A DNA stretch of 64,000 nt, taken from Azolla caroliniana (lineage: Eukaryota > Polypodiophyta). Shown here piece after piece: positions 42,144 to 53,370 of this stretch (position 1 is the stretch's first letter; the number at the start of each line of letters is the position of its first letter). The stretch lies in contig JBHGNT010000008.1 in NCBI GenBank assembly GCA_043228905.1, positions 13,392,001 to 13,456,000 of the forward strand, written 5' to 3'. The notes beneath the pieces were generated by a model. The model was not told the DNA's origin. It ran no database searches and worked only from the letters and a program-made list of their open reading frames with translations. A program made the position numbers and the translations under genes.

Positions 42144-43670
42144 TAATGAAGTGGTGAACCCGACGTGAAAGAGGCGGCAGGAAGGATCAAATCGAGGATC
42201 AACCAATACTTGGAAATGGCATCCTCAAGCAACCAAGCGGGAGAGCTCGAAAGGGTGATGCTAATCATTGAACAAATGATGAGATCTCGAGACGACGATG
42301 CCAGCGTGGACAAGGCCGTCGACCGTTATTGCAAAGTTTCGCGCGTGCGTGTAGAAGGGCGGGACCACGGGGGTCTCAGACGACGGAAGAAGGGAAGCCG
42401 AGAAGATGATTTCGGACGCGTTCCGGAAGCAACCGAACTTTGATCTATCCTAAATACTTTCTCGCTAAGCTTGGTGCGAACTTTGATCATTTCGGTCCAG
42501 AACCTTGGCGGTTCCGCCTCGCGATCCGCACGTAGTGACAGAACTTCACGACATAATTAAGTGGTGAACCCGACGTGAAAGAGGCGGCAGGAAGGATCAA
42601 ATCGAGGATCAACCAATACTTGGAAATGGCATCCTCAAGCAACCAAGCGGGAGAGCTCGAAAGGGTGATGCTAATCATCGAACAAATGACGAGATATCGA
42701 GACGACGATGCCAGCGTGGACAAGGCCGTCGACCGTTATTGCAAAGTTTCGCGCGTGCGTGTAGAAGGGCGGGACCACGGGGGTCTCAGACGACGGAAGA
42801 AGGGAAGCCGAGAAGATGATTTCGGACGCGTTCCGGAAGCAACCGAACTTTGATCTATCCTAAATACTTTCTTGCTAAGCTTGGTGCGAACTTTGATCAT
42901 TTCGGTCCAGAACCCCGGCAATTCCGCCTCGCGATCCGCGCGTAGTGACAGAACTTCACGACATAATTAAGTGGTGAACCCGACGTGAAAGAGGCGGCAA
43001 GAAGGATCAAATCGAGGATCAACCAATACTTGGAAATGGCATCCTCAAGCAACCAAGCGGGAGAGCTCGAAAGGGTGATGCTAATCATCGAACAAATGAC
43101 GAGATCTCGAGACGACGATGCCAGCGTGGACAAGGCCGTCGACCGTTATTGCAAAGTTTCGTGCGTGCGTGTAGAAGGGCGGGACCACGGGGGTCTCAGA
43201 CGACGGAAGAAGGGAAGCCGAGAAGATGATTTCGGACGCGTTCCGGAAGCAACCGAACTTTGATCTATCCTAAATACTTTCTCGCTAAGCTTGGTGCGAA
43301 CTTTGATCATTTCGGTCCAGAACCCCGGCGATTCCGCCTCGCGATCCGCGCGTAGTGACAGAACTTCACGACATAATTAAGTGGTGAACCCAACGTGAAA
43401 GAGGCGGCAAGAAGGATCAAATCGAGGATCAACCAATACTTGGAAATGGCATCCTCAAGCAACCAAGCGGGAGAGCTCGAAAGGGTGATGCTAATCATCG
43501 AACAAATGATGAGATCTCGAGACAACGATGCCAGCGTGGACGAGGCCGTCGATCGTTATTGCAAAGTTTCGCGCGTGCGTGTAGAAGGGCGGGACCACGG
43601 GGGTCTCAGACGATGGAAGAAGGGAAGCCGAGAAGATGATTTCAGACGCGTTCCGGAAGCAACCGAACGG
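42030..43670 (+). repeat. Four tandem 410-bp copies across the G/F junction
   Basis: Gag starts recur at 410-bp steps (ATG of the MASSSNQAGELERV frame near 42216, 42626, 43036 and 43446). Each unit holds the last about 115 bp of the G LTR, the PBS, the gag start (ending in KAVDRY) and the first about 110 bp of the F LTR. Units differ by a few substitutions. The amplification therefore followed the F insertion. Confidence 0.9.
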
Positions 43671-44359
43671 GAGAGAGAAAGAGAGAGAGAGCGCGCTTGA
43701 CACCGACTCACACCCACACACACACACACACACCACGCCGACCCAACTCACGCCCTTATGTACATAAACGGGGGTAAGAGAACACCAAAACACCCATACA
43801 AACACCGGTGCGCAGAACCCTCCATGCATATATTACAAGACTAAGATACTGGTATCGAGCCCGACCTAAGTAACTCAGGTTACAACAGTCGTCTACTACC
43901 AAGCCGCTGGTCGGGGGGGGGAGCTCTCGCGCTTGTCGTGCCGAGCGGGGTCTTGCACAGAGAACGACCGGAAAACAAGAACACGAGATGCCAAGGTTCG
44001 ATACTCAGAATAACGAAGAGGAAGAAGCAAAGAAAAGAAACGAAACCGTAAACAAGGGGAAAGAAAGAGGAAGAGAGAACGTTTCTTCCTCTAACGGTAT
44101 ATCCTACGAATACAAAAATGGGCAACCCCTTCACAAAAGGCGCTCCCTTCCTTTTATAGAACAAGGAGGGAGATGCGTTACAATGTGGGACAAATCCCGA
44201 CTTACATGGGATTCTCTGTCCCGACTTGACTACCCTTCGGCGCCATAAAGGCGCCCTCGTTATTCACACTAAATGTACAAGGGTGAGCGCACATGCTGCA
44301 CCCCGCCAATGTAGCCAATATTTCCCGGTTTCGGCCTCTGGCCGAAATTCTTCACGACA
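43557..44359 (-). repeat. 3' LTR of F
   Basis: 803 bp ending CTTCACGACA on the high side. The low-side terminus reads TATTGCAAAG where the partner has TGTCGCGAAG; all three changes are CpG- or TG-type transitions. Contains (GA)n and (CA)n tracts at 43670-43730. Confidence 0.82.
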
Positions 44360-47300
44360 TCCGCCCCCACCAAACCGCACGTCCACCGGTACTTGCCAAA
44401 TCCGGTGAAGGGTGAGAGATTTCGGCCGGTGAGAAACCGATCAACCGTAATCTGCATTCCGGCTCGCTGCCGGTTTGAATCGTCGGCCTCGGTTCTTCCT
44501 TCGCGCTTACCTCCCCGTAGGCTCGTTCGACCCGTCGGTGGGTCTTTCGCCGCGATCTCCTTAGTACGTGTACTTCTGCTGGCCCTTGTTCGGCACTATG
44601 CATGCCCCGCTCTCCGCCGTATGCCCGATGTCCTCCGCTTGAGGAACGCCTATAGTGGCCCGCGTGGCCTCCGTCGACCATTCGTGTTATCCTGATTGCC
44701 GTCCCATATTGTTTCGCATTGCCTTCGTCCTCTCGCCGCCACCTTCCCTCTCCATGGTCTTACGTCACCACGTCGGCTCAAACCGTCATGGTCTCCGGAA
44801 CGGTGTGGAGGATCCTTCTCTGGCCTTCTACGCGCTACCTCCGATCCGCGCAACCTATCTTCGCGCTCGCCTTCCCGCTCCGGCACCTCCATGTGCCGCA
44901 TACCCTCGTCCGTTGTTTGGCACTGCCTGTGCCGCACTCCGGTTCATTGCACGCCTTGTCGGCCCCTTTCCCGGCCAGATCGTGCATCGCCGCTCATCCG
45001 CATATCGGTTTCCTCCACATCCGAGGAACACCCCGTAGTAGCCCGCTTGACCCTTCCCGTTTTGCGCTGCTGCAACAGGTCCTGAGTCTTCCAATCGCCG
45101 TCGCCCCCTCGCCCCCACCAGCTTTTCATCCCGGGTTTGCCGTGTCAGTCTTGGCCAAGATCTACGAAGCGAGTGTGGAGGATCCTCCTCCGGACTCCCT
45201 CGTCATCCCCTGACTCCGACCTTGTGCAGTCCACTATGCACTCGTCACCTTGTTCCCGACACCTCCCTTGTGCCGTCTTCCGCTTCCTTTGTTCGGCACC
45301 GCCCGTGCCGAACACCGTCCCATTGTCACACTTCGATCCGGCCCGCGATGGGCACTTGCGAGACTCTTGTTCCTCTCTAGGTGTGCCTTTCCGGCCCGAC
45401 ACACCTCCCTGTGTTTGCCCCTACCGGCTCCTTACGAAACCGTAACTGACCAGTAACGGTTTCGCACTCCATCCGCCCCCGTCTTACCGACTCCCGATCC
45501 GCTATCTCGTGTCGCCGGGTCCCGTTCCCTACCGCCACCGTCCTTCTCCCTAGGTCTCACGCCGACTCCCATTAGCCGGCTACCGGAGTCTCCGGATCGG
45601 TGTCAGAGTCCCATAGGACCGACTCCGTTTCTTTGCTTACCAAAATTCGGGTGTCTTCTGTCAGAGTCCTTCGCGACTCTCCTCGTGTCTTCCGCGTGGC
45701 CGGGTCCCGCCTTCATGTTGCCGGGTCCCGTTTCTCGTTGCCACCAACCTTCTCTCTCGGTCTCATGTTGCCATGTTGGCCGAACTGCCGGAGTCTCTAG
45801 TTCAGTGTGGGGATCCCGTAGGACCGGACTTCCTTATGCCCACTAACCTTGCCGGAAGATTTGAGATGGTCCGTAGCCGCCTTGTCGGCCTCATACCTCC
45901 TTGCCGTTTGTCGCTTCCTGTCGTCCGATAACGTTCACCTGCCACCACCGTCCTTTCCTATAGGACCCACGCCAGCACTCGGGCCGACAGCCGGATCGGT
46001 GTGAGGATCTTCGCAAACCGCCCGTCCGCAGTTCTTTGCCTTCGTCCCCTCGCCGCCACCGATCATCACTCTAGGCCGACCGCCGGCTCTCAGGCCGATC
46101 GCCGGAGTCTCTAGAACCAGTGTGAAGGATCCTCCTCGGGCTCGTCGTATCTCTGACCCTTATCCTGGGTCTTTCTTCTTTCACAAGCCGAGAGGGTGGC
46201 TCGCTCCACACCCTCTCTCGTGGTACTGACGTACCGTGTTCCCGGCCTCTTCGTAGGCCTCCTCTTCCTCCCTCCCGGAATGGTTATCCGGAAGTCTGCT
46301 CCACCTGGTTCTCGTTCGTCATTCTCTGGATTGCCGGGTCCCGTTCTTCTGTCGCCACCGATCTCTCCTATAGGACTCACGCCAGCACTCGGGCCGACAG
46401 CCGTTTCGGTGTGAGGATCTCCGTAGGACCGGTCTTCGTTCTCGTCTTTATCCTTTGTACTTCTCCCGAACTCGTCGTTGCTCTCTTCTCGCGTACCGGC
46501 CTCCATCTCCCATCTCTCCAGGTCTCACGCCAGCGCTCGTTGCCGACTGCTTGAGTCTCCGGATAAGACGTGGTGTTTCCGTCCCATAATGATTTGCGGA
46601 CGCTCGTTCGGGGTACCACTCCCCAAGCACGTTCGGTGAGAAGCATCTGGACTTCGATCGATCAAGTGCCGCCTGCACTTGATTCTCCAATGTCCGGAGT
46701 TTCGGGCAACGGTGTCCGAAACTTGCCGGTCTCTCTCTGCAACCTCGATCGCTAGCTTCCCGATCTGCGGCCTTCGCCTCGCCGGCTTGTGTCCTAATGT
46801 AAAAGAGGGCGATTTGTTTCGCACCCTTTTCCGCGCCGGCACTATTGTACCGAACCGAGCCCTACCGATCAGGCTTTATAACCCGTCCCTGGTCTTTCGC
46901 ACCTTGGGCCAGTTTCAGTCGAGTCATCCACATCCGGATTACACTCCATTCGAATCGGAATGCCGATCTTTCCATGCCGCCTACGTCCTTGGCCTCCTCT
47001 CAGGCCGTTTCCCATCCCTCTTCGCTGGCATCGTGCCAGGACTCCTCGTCGGCGCCTTCCTTCTCTCCGGTCTCATGTCGGCACATGAGCTCGACCACCG
47101 GAGTCTCGGAATCCGCGTGGAGAGCTCTTCTCCGCTCTTGACCTTGTCCTCGGTCGGCAATTCTCCGCAAGTCAAGAGGGTGTTCTGTTCCACACCCTCT
47201 CCTGTGGTACCGTCGTACCAGTCTTCCGCCATTACGTGAGGCAAGTCCGTCTCCTCGGTCTCGGCTTGCGGCCTCAATCTTTCCTCTTCCTCGAGCATCG

Positions 47301-47652
47301 CCTCGAGAGCTGCGTATGCCTCCACAATCCTGGCCCCAACGCTAACCCTTGCTACCTCTCTTTGCCGTTCGGCCTCTTCCCGCTGTGATGGCACGCCGTC
47401 GCGCGTCTTCCTCTTAGCCTTCTCAGCTCGCTCGTCATCTAGACGTTGGCACCCCCTTCAGACCTTCGACCAGTCCTCGGTGAGGCCATTCACTCCGTCC
47501 TCATCTTCGAGCTCAATCCCGATGGCCTCCCGTTCCGCTCGGTCGATCGACTTAACGAACAACAGGACTTCTTCCGCCCCCACCAAACCTTGTTCCTGCT
47601 CCAGGAGCCGAGCAAGCCGCCGCTCGTACTCTCGGAACACCTTCATTGCGCC
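44360..47652 (-). repeat. GC-rich degenerate repeat region of F
   Basis: No pol motif on either strand. On the plus strand it is built of degenerate units such as AGGTCTCACGCC, GGGCCGACAGCCG, GGAGTCTCCGGATCGGTGTG and CCGTAGGACCGG, recurring at irregular spacing from about 45480 to 47200; the closest pair is at about 45955 and 46360. Minus-strand frames (46111-46506, 46981-47394, 47458-47646) are hydrophilic and charged (EAYAALEAMLEEEERL, EYERRLARLLEQEQGL) and may be decayed gag extensions; I recognise no function. From 44360 to about 45480 repeats are weaker. Confidence 0.55.
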
Positions 47653-48039
47653 TCAGTGGGTCTTCGACGATGATATCCATTGGTCGAAGTCATGCCTTCC
47701 CTGGTCTTCTGGCCACCCTCCGTATTCCTTCAGGAGCGCCTCTTCGAAGGCCTGCCACGAACTATGAGCCTCACGGAGCTCCTTTACTTCCGCATGCATC
47801 CGGACAGCTACGACCCGACAGAAGAACTTCTGCCTCAACGCCTCGTCTACGCCACGCACTTCCATTTCTGTGTTGTAGGCTTCCAAGTAGAATGGGACCT
47901 TGTCCCCGTTTAAACGGCCAACTATTTCGACCACTCGCTCAATCGCTTGCTGCGCTGCTTCTTGCCTCATCACCACTCGTGCAGACTCCAACACCACATC
48001 GGCCACCATCTCCGCGAGGTCATCATCGTCCGACTCCAT
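47653..48039 (-). CDS. Retrotransposon gag of F
   Basis: 128 codons from ATG at 48039, 38 bp inside the 5' LTR: ESDDDDLAEMVADVVLESAR, FYLEAYNTEMEVRGV, ALRQKFFCRVVAVRM and WQAFEEALLKEYGG. The pattern (a helix with a Y-L-x-x-Y-N-x-E-M start, then W-x-x-F-x-x-x-L-L-x-E-Y/F) is typical of gypsy-type gag capsid segments and matches the G gag (FLDTYRREMNQRDM, WSEFEKTILAEFA). No zinc knuckle is found. Confidence 0.7.
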   Translation of the reverse strand: MESDDDDLAEMVADVVLESARVVMRQEAAQQAIERVVEIVGRLNGDKVPFYLEAYNTEMEVRGVDEALRQKFFCRVVAVRMHAEVKELREAHSSWQAFEEALLKEYGGWPEDQGRHDFDQWISSSKTH

Positions 48040-48076
48040 GCTCCCTTGCTGCCCTTCACGCCAGGTTCACCAAAGA

Positions 48077-48867
48077 TGTCGCGAAGTTTCGCGCGTGCAT
48101 GTAGAAGGGCGGGACCACGGGGGTCTCGGACAAGGGAAGAAGGGAAGCCGAGAAGACGATTCCGGACGCGTTCTGGAAGCAACCGAATGGGAGAGAGAAA
48201 GAGAGAGAGTGCGCGCTTGACACCGACTCACACCCGCACACACACACATACCACGCCGACCCAACTCACGCCCTTATGTATAGAAACGGAGGTAAGAGAA
48301 CACCAAACACCGGTGCGCAGAACCCTCCATGCATATATTACAAGACTAAGATACAATACTGGTATCGAGCCCGACCTAAGTAGCTCAGGTTACAACAGTC
48401 GTCTACTACCAAGCCGCCGGTCTGGGGGGAGCTCTCGGGCTTGTCGTGCCGAGCGGGGTCTTGCATAGAGAACGGCCGGAAAATAGGAACACGAGATGCC
48501 AAGGCTCGATACTCAGAATAACGAAGAGGAAGAAGTAGAGAAAAGAAACGAAACTGTAAACAAGGGGAACGAAAGAGGAAGAGAGAACGTTTCTTCCTCT
48601 AATGGTATACTCTACAAATGCAAAAATGGGCAACCCCTTCACAAGAGGCGCTCCCTTCCTTTTATAGAACAAGGAGGGAGATGTGTTACAATGTGGGACA
48701 AATCCCGACTTACATGGGATTCTCTGTCCCGACTTGATGACTCTTTGGCGCCATAAAGGCGCCCTCGTTATTCACACTAAATGTACAAGGGTGAGCGCAC
48801 ATGCTGCACCCCGCCGATGTAGCCAATATTTCCCGGTTTCCGCCTCTGGCCGAAATTCTTCACGACA
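48077..48867 (-). repeat. 5' LTR of F
   Basis: 791 bp from TGTCGCGAAG to CTTCACGACA, so the ends are near-perfect inverted repeats. Partner 43557-44359. Confidence 0.85.
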
Positions 48868-49267
48868 CCGTGTCGTAGAGCTAGAGGGTCAATTTGATGG
48901 AAGGAACGTTACGAAGTTCCTTGACACATATAGAAGGGAGATGAATCAGAGGGACATGTTCGAAGCACGTCAAATCACAAGCTTCAAGAGAGTTGTCGCC
49001 AACAACATCCAAAGACGCGTCATCGAGCTTCAAGAAGGTAAGACAACATGGTCCGAGTTCGAGAAAACAATACTAGCGGAGTTCGCGACTAAAGACTCAA
49101 CGAGGATGACTCGACATGCCCTGATGAAGTGGATAGAGAAGAAAATTAAGAAGATGAGCACCTCGAGGGTGTATGACGAATTCGACCATATGTTTGGCCG
49201 TCTCCCCAACACGGATCAAGTGCTACTTGAAGAGGAAAACACTTTATACTTCTTAAAAGCTATGTAG
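48868..49267 (+). CDS. Gag of G, main part
   Basis: Continues the gag begun in the 410-bp array after F is removed. VVELEGQFDGRNVTKFLDTY, FEARQITSFKRVVANNIQRR, TTWSEFEKTILAEFATKD, KMSTSRVYDEFDHMFGRLP, ending LYFLKAM and TAG (49265-49267). It resembles Ty3/gypsy-like gag. The frame stays open past the TAG into the next ORF. Confidence 0.75.
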
Positions 49268-50374
49268 ATGAAGGATAGAAGAGAGTTGGGGACTCTCCTC
49301 GAAGATGATACCCAAAAGAACATGCTTGTGGCGGACTGGGTTGCGGTGAAGCAAGCATGCAACAAGATCGATAGACGTCGTCGATGGCTTGATGGTATTG
49401 ACTTGGTAAGGCCGATCATAGAGAAAGAAAAACCATCCAAAGAAGTAGAGACGCCTAAACAACGCATGCAACATGAAAAGAAGATTGATGATGAGTCGAG
49501 GACAATGACGACCATTTCAAAGGAGGACAAATGTTTCAGAACATGCGTCGTGTTCGAAAGAAAGAATGATGAAGGAGCAAGCCTATTCGAAGCTTGCATT
49601 AAAGGAGATAAAGAGTGCGAGATCGACATGATAGAGGATCTAGCCACTAAAATCGAGGAGGTGGCTATGAGCAAGACAACAAGAGTCGACAATGACCATG
49701 GCGAGATTTTCTCCGCAGCTGTACTAGAGACTTGGGCAGTTACGTCCGCTAACCAACGTGAGACGCAAGAGATGAGAGGTGGCAGCGAAGAACCAGAGGT
49801 CACAGCTAAAGAGAGAAGGATAAACGAAGCTTGTTCGATCAATAGAGTCAATGAGTGCGAGGCCCATGAGATTGAAGAGATAGCCACGAAAAACGACATC
49901 GAGTCGGAGAGGGCTATGAACGAGTCAATGGCGATTGGTCCTGTTGAGACTTTCCCACTACTATCTCCAGAGACTTCGGCAGTTGCGATCGAAAGGAAAC
50001 GTGAGACCGAAGAGACGGAAGATGGAGGAGAGACAACAAAGGTCAAAGCCGATGTATATGATGAAGAGATAGCCGAGAAGGAGGCTATGGACAAAACGAC
50101 AAAGGAAGGTAATACTAAGGAATCCGGCCCACTAATTCTAGACACTTCGGCGGTTGTGTCCGAGAACCAACGTGAGACCGGAGAGACAGATGGTGGCAAA
50201 AAGGAAGAGAAGGACAAAGATAGTACAGACAATGACAACGGACAAATTTCCTCCACACTCTTTCCAGAGACTTGGGCAATTGCGTTCGAGAATCGATGTA
50301 AGAGACGGGAGGTGATGGCGAAGAACCGAAGGCCGAAACTAATAGATGCGGTAAAAGACGGAAGCTGGCGGTGA
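49268..50374 (+). CDS. Acidic repeat protein of G, 368 aa
   Basis: In frame with gag and separated only by one TAG, so it may be a gag extension reached by readthrough or an ATG-initiated product. The first about 100 residues are basic (NKIDRRRRWLDGIDLVRP). The rest is Glu/Lys/Thr-rich with at least four units around a core like LxxETSAV-x4-RETxE (LLSPETSAVAIERKRETEET, LILDTSAVVSENQRETGET, LFPETWAIAFENRCKRREV). No zinc knuckle, protease or RT. Function unknown. Confidence 0.65.
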   Translation: MKDRRELGTLLEDDTQKNMLVADWVAVKQACNKIDRRRRWLDGIDLVRPIIEKEKPSKEVETPKQRMQHEKKIDDESRTMTTISKEDKCFRTCVVFERKNDEGASLFEACIKGDKECEIDMIEDLATKIEEVAMSKTTRVDNDHGEIFSAAVLETWAVTSANQRETQEMRGGSEEPEVTAKERRINEACSINRVNECEAHEIEEIATKNDIESERAMNESMAIGPVETFPLLSPETSAVAIERKRETEETEDGGETTKVKADVYDEEIAEKEAMDKTTKEGNTKESGPLILDTSAVVSENQRETGETDGGKKEEKDKDSTDNDNGQISSTLFPETWAIAFENRCKRREVMAKNRRPKLIDAVKDGSWR

Positions 50375-51226
50375 GGAAGCAAAGGTCAATGCTGATTCGC
50401 GCAACGACGACAAGGAAGCAAAGATCAATGCTGATTTAAGAAACATTAAGATGGAAATGGCTAAGTGCGGCACGTAAAAGGCAAACGACGGAAATGTATG
50501 GGTCCCTCCACACTCTTTCCGGATACTTCAGCATTAACCGATGTAAGATCCAAGAGAAGGATAGTGACGAGGAAGAAGTAAGGGTTAAAGCTGATGCATG
50601 CAACGAAGAATTTCTGCAAAATATGGCAAGGGATGGCGATGGCCAAGCGAGCCATGAGGATTTGATGGATGTGATCAAAACATCTATCAAAGACACTTGT
50701 GAATGAGTCCAAGTGCCTTGAGCAGGGAGATGATCGAGACAAAGGCGGAACATTTATGAGACTTAAATGATTATCCTCAGGAAGGGAGCACTCAGGAAGG
50801 GAGCAAGGGGTCATGACAACAAGTCATGGTAAAGCAAAGAAAAGACTAATGATATGGTGGATTGGCTGGCAACCATGATTCAAGTGCAAAGGAAAGGACA
50901 TGCTCGACGTGGAGGAGTCATGCTGATCACCATTGCCGAAATGTCACTTTCTCTCTTCTTGGCACGTACTGGAGGACGTGTGGTTTGGTGGGGGTGGATG
51001 TCGTGAAGATTTTCGGCAATGGTGTGAAATTCATATAAAACGTACAAAATTGAGTATGAATCACATAAAACCATAATAGTGAAGATAACTTTTAAATAAG
51101 TTTAATATCTAAGTACAAAATGATGGAGGTCTTCAAGAGCTTTCGAATGCACTTTATTACACGAGAAACGGACAACTAGATGTCAAGATATGAGAGTATA
51201 AACTTTGTGAAAGGAAAAGAGAAAAT
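50375..51226 (+). other. G 3' region with decayed repeat units and PPT
   Basis: A further broken repeat unit (STLFPDTSALTDVRSKRR near 50510) and an acidic open stretch 50494-50706 continue the theme. From about 50760 no coding signal is seen. The purine tract GAAAGGAAAAGAGAAAAT (51209-51226) precedes the LTR. Confidence 0.55.
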
Positions 51227-51997
51227 TGTGAGATATCCTACATCGGCACGAAAAATACGGCTCTCATCATATATAAGCTACTCGTAAAGGTTTTGGCCAA
51301 CCAAAACCGGACCGGCGATGGAGCCAGTGATCTAGCGGCAATCGGCAAAGCGACGGTGGCACACCGGTGTAACCGACATCCGGCGGCCACCAGCGAACCG
51401 GGCGGAAACCGGCATCCAGCGAACCGGCATACGACGACTAGATTAATAAATATATAAATATATATACATATACAAGGAGGGCAAGTAAGGATTCGAACCT
51501 TGCACCTCCAAGTTAAGAGTCAATTGGCTTACCACTAAGCCAAGATATTTAGTTGAAATTATATTTCTATCATCATACTTTTACATGTAAATTCTTATGC
51601 ATGAGAGCTAAAATGAGTAACATGGTTATCATGCACCACATGTAAATATACGAGCACCAAATGGCAAACATGCATCATATGCATGGGGGCATCTATAAAA
51701 GGATGGATGAAAATGTATTATGGATCCATGTAGGAACTAAGAATTAATGAGAAGAAAATTCATTGATGATATATCTTGCTTCTTAAATCAAGAGTTAAAA
51801 TCTTAATCTCAATATCTCTCTCTTGGCCATATCAATCTTTATCAATCTAAGTCAAGCATTTAATCTTAATCTCTTTCTCTCTCTCAATCTATCCTAAATA
51901 CTTTCTCGCTAAGGTTGGTGTGAACTTTGATCCTTCTGGTCCAAAACCCCGGCGGTTCCGCCTCGCGATCCACGCCTAGTGATGGATCTTCACGACA
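51227..51997 (+). repeat. 3' LTR of G
   Basis: 771 bp from TGTGAGATATCCTACATC to CTTCACGACA. It includes the 64 bp absent from the left copy and a tRNA-Lys-like stretch (B box 51489-51499, A box 51532-51542, minus strand). Confidence 0.82.
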
Positions 51998-53370
51998 ACG
52001 TAATGATGCGCCATGTACTCATTATACCCGTACCACGTAACAGGGTTCTTCAAGCGGGAAGACCGGCATAACTTGGTATTACCCGGTTGAGGGCCCTTCT
52101 TGGCTAGGTCGGACTTCGTTCCCGAAGATCCACCTTCATCCTTTCTGGAGTAGGATTCGCTCCGATCCGACTCAACGTTGCCAGTTTCGTATTCCGGCAT
52201 CTTCTTCTTCCCCTTCTCTTTGCACGCGAACCATCTCCTCGGTTCCTTGCGTGGGTAGAGCACATCAGAGTCTCCACTACTCGACGGTTCCTCATCTGAC
52301 TAGTCATCCTGACTCAACCGCTCATTCGGTCCACTTAGTCGGAATGAGATCAGACTCTCTTCTAGAGTGTCGAAGTATTCATGTTCTACCTGGACCTCTT
52401 CGGGCTCACTAGCCTCATTGTTCAGAATCAGGTCTTCGTCGGGAGTTGGAGTCGGTAAGGAGTACCATGATGCCATCTTATCAAACTCGACATCTCGACT
52501 TACTCGGACCTGTTATAGCACTTATACCCCTTTTGCTCATGCGAGTAACCGACTAGAATGCACTTTTCCGACTTCGGATCCAACTTCCTCTGCTTCTCAT
52601 CCGGTACATGCACCTATGTTGTGCTACCGAATATCCGAAGGTGTCTCAAATTCGGCTTTCGCCCAAAATACAACTCATGTGCTGACACCTTGTCATCGAT
52701 CCGATTTTGGATGTAGATGGCCGTCCGGACCGCCTCGGCCCAATAGAAATGGGGCATGCTCTTCTCCTCCAGCATTGCCCTTGCCGCGTCGACATCGACC
52801 GGTTCTTCCTTTCAGCCGCACCGTTTTGCTTCGGTGTGTACCTGCAGCTGAATTCTCTCTTAATTCCATTCTACTACAGATAAATGTTGAATTGGCTGGA
52901 AAAGTATTCTTTCCCGCCATCTAACCGCAGGCACTTGATCTTCCTCTCTGTTTCCCGTTCAACCAAGCTTTGAAGGTTCCAGTAACACTCGAAGACTTTG
53001 CTCTTCCTCTCGATGAGGTACATCCACATGTGCCGGTTGTAATCATCGATGAAGGAGACGAAATACCGACTGTGCCAATCCCCATACATCCGAATGGATT
53101 AAATCAAGCTTGTTATGGGTCCAGTTTCAATCAGTGGGGAATGGAAGCCGGTGTTGCTTCCCAAGTTGGCAGGCTTCACAAATTTCGCCCTTCTGGCCGC
53201 TAAATTTCGGCAAACTGAAAACGACTTGTTTCGATTGCAGGTCTTGAAGCCTCCGATAATTGACGTGGTCGATCCGCTTGTGCCACAGATTGATGTCCGA
53301 TTCGACCTTTTGCCCTTTTGCAAACATAGCAGTGCCGACATCATTAGTGTTGAGGATGAACATCCTCCCT
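51998..53370 (-). pseudogene. Ty1/copia integrase and linker (C1)
   Basis: MFILNTNDVGTAMFAKGQKV and INLWHKRIDHVNYRRLQDLQ (zinc site, 53363-53127), HSDVWG, YFVSFIDDYNRHMWMYLIE, then LDGGKEYFSSQFN and CRYTP-like codons, and the linker (SSRLKNPVTWYGYNEYMAHH) up to the G edge. Multiple stops. The integrase fuses directly to gag, see 53371. Confidence 0.85.

Larger units (their letters stand above)
43557..48867 (-). mobile_element. Gag-only LTR element F inside G gag
   Basis: A 5.3-kb minus-strand element: 5' LTR 48077-48867, PBS TGGTGAACCTGGCG (48072 downward), gag (48039-47653), about 3.3 kb of GC-rich degenerate repeats, PPT GGTGGGGGCGGA (44371-44360) and 3' LTR 43557-44359. No pol domains. 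CCGT flanks both sides (left best seen in the first three array units). Removing F joins the G gag in frame (KAVDR to VVELEGQF). PBS and LTR ends (TTCACGACA) resemble G, so the families are related. Confidence 0.8.
41441..51997 (+). mobile_element. Gag-only LTR element G (contains F)
   Basis: Plus-strand LTR element with a 5' LTR lacking its first about 70 bp, PBS, gag, a long acidic ORF, PPT and a full 3' LTR. No protease, RT or integrase is seen, so it is non-autonomous. F and a tandem array interrupt the gag. The left edge is not a clean insertion: compared with C2, about 450 bp of C1 are missing there, so a deletion followed. Confidence 0.78.

Noticed and set aside
44393-47239. Several open frames of 60-190 codons on the plus strand
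   Set aside because: They are low-complexity Ser/Pro/Arg-rich frames opened by high GC and degenerate repeats, antisense to F.
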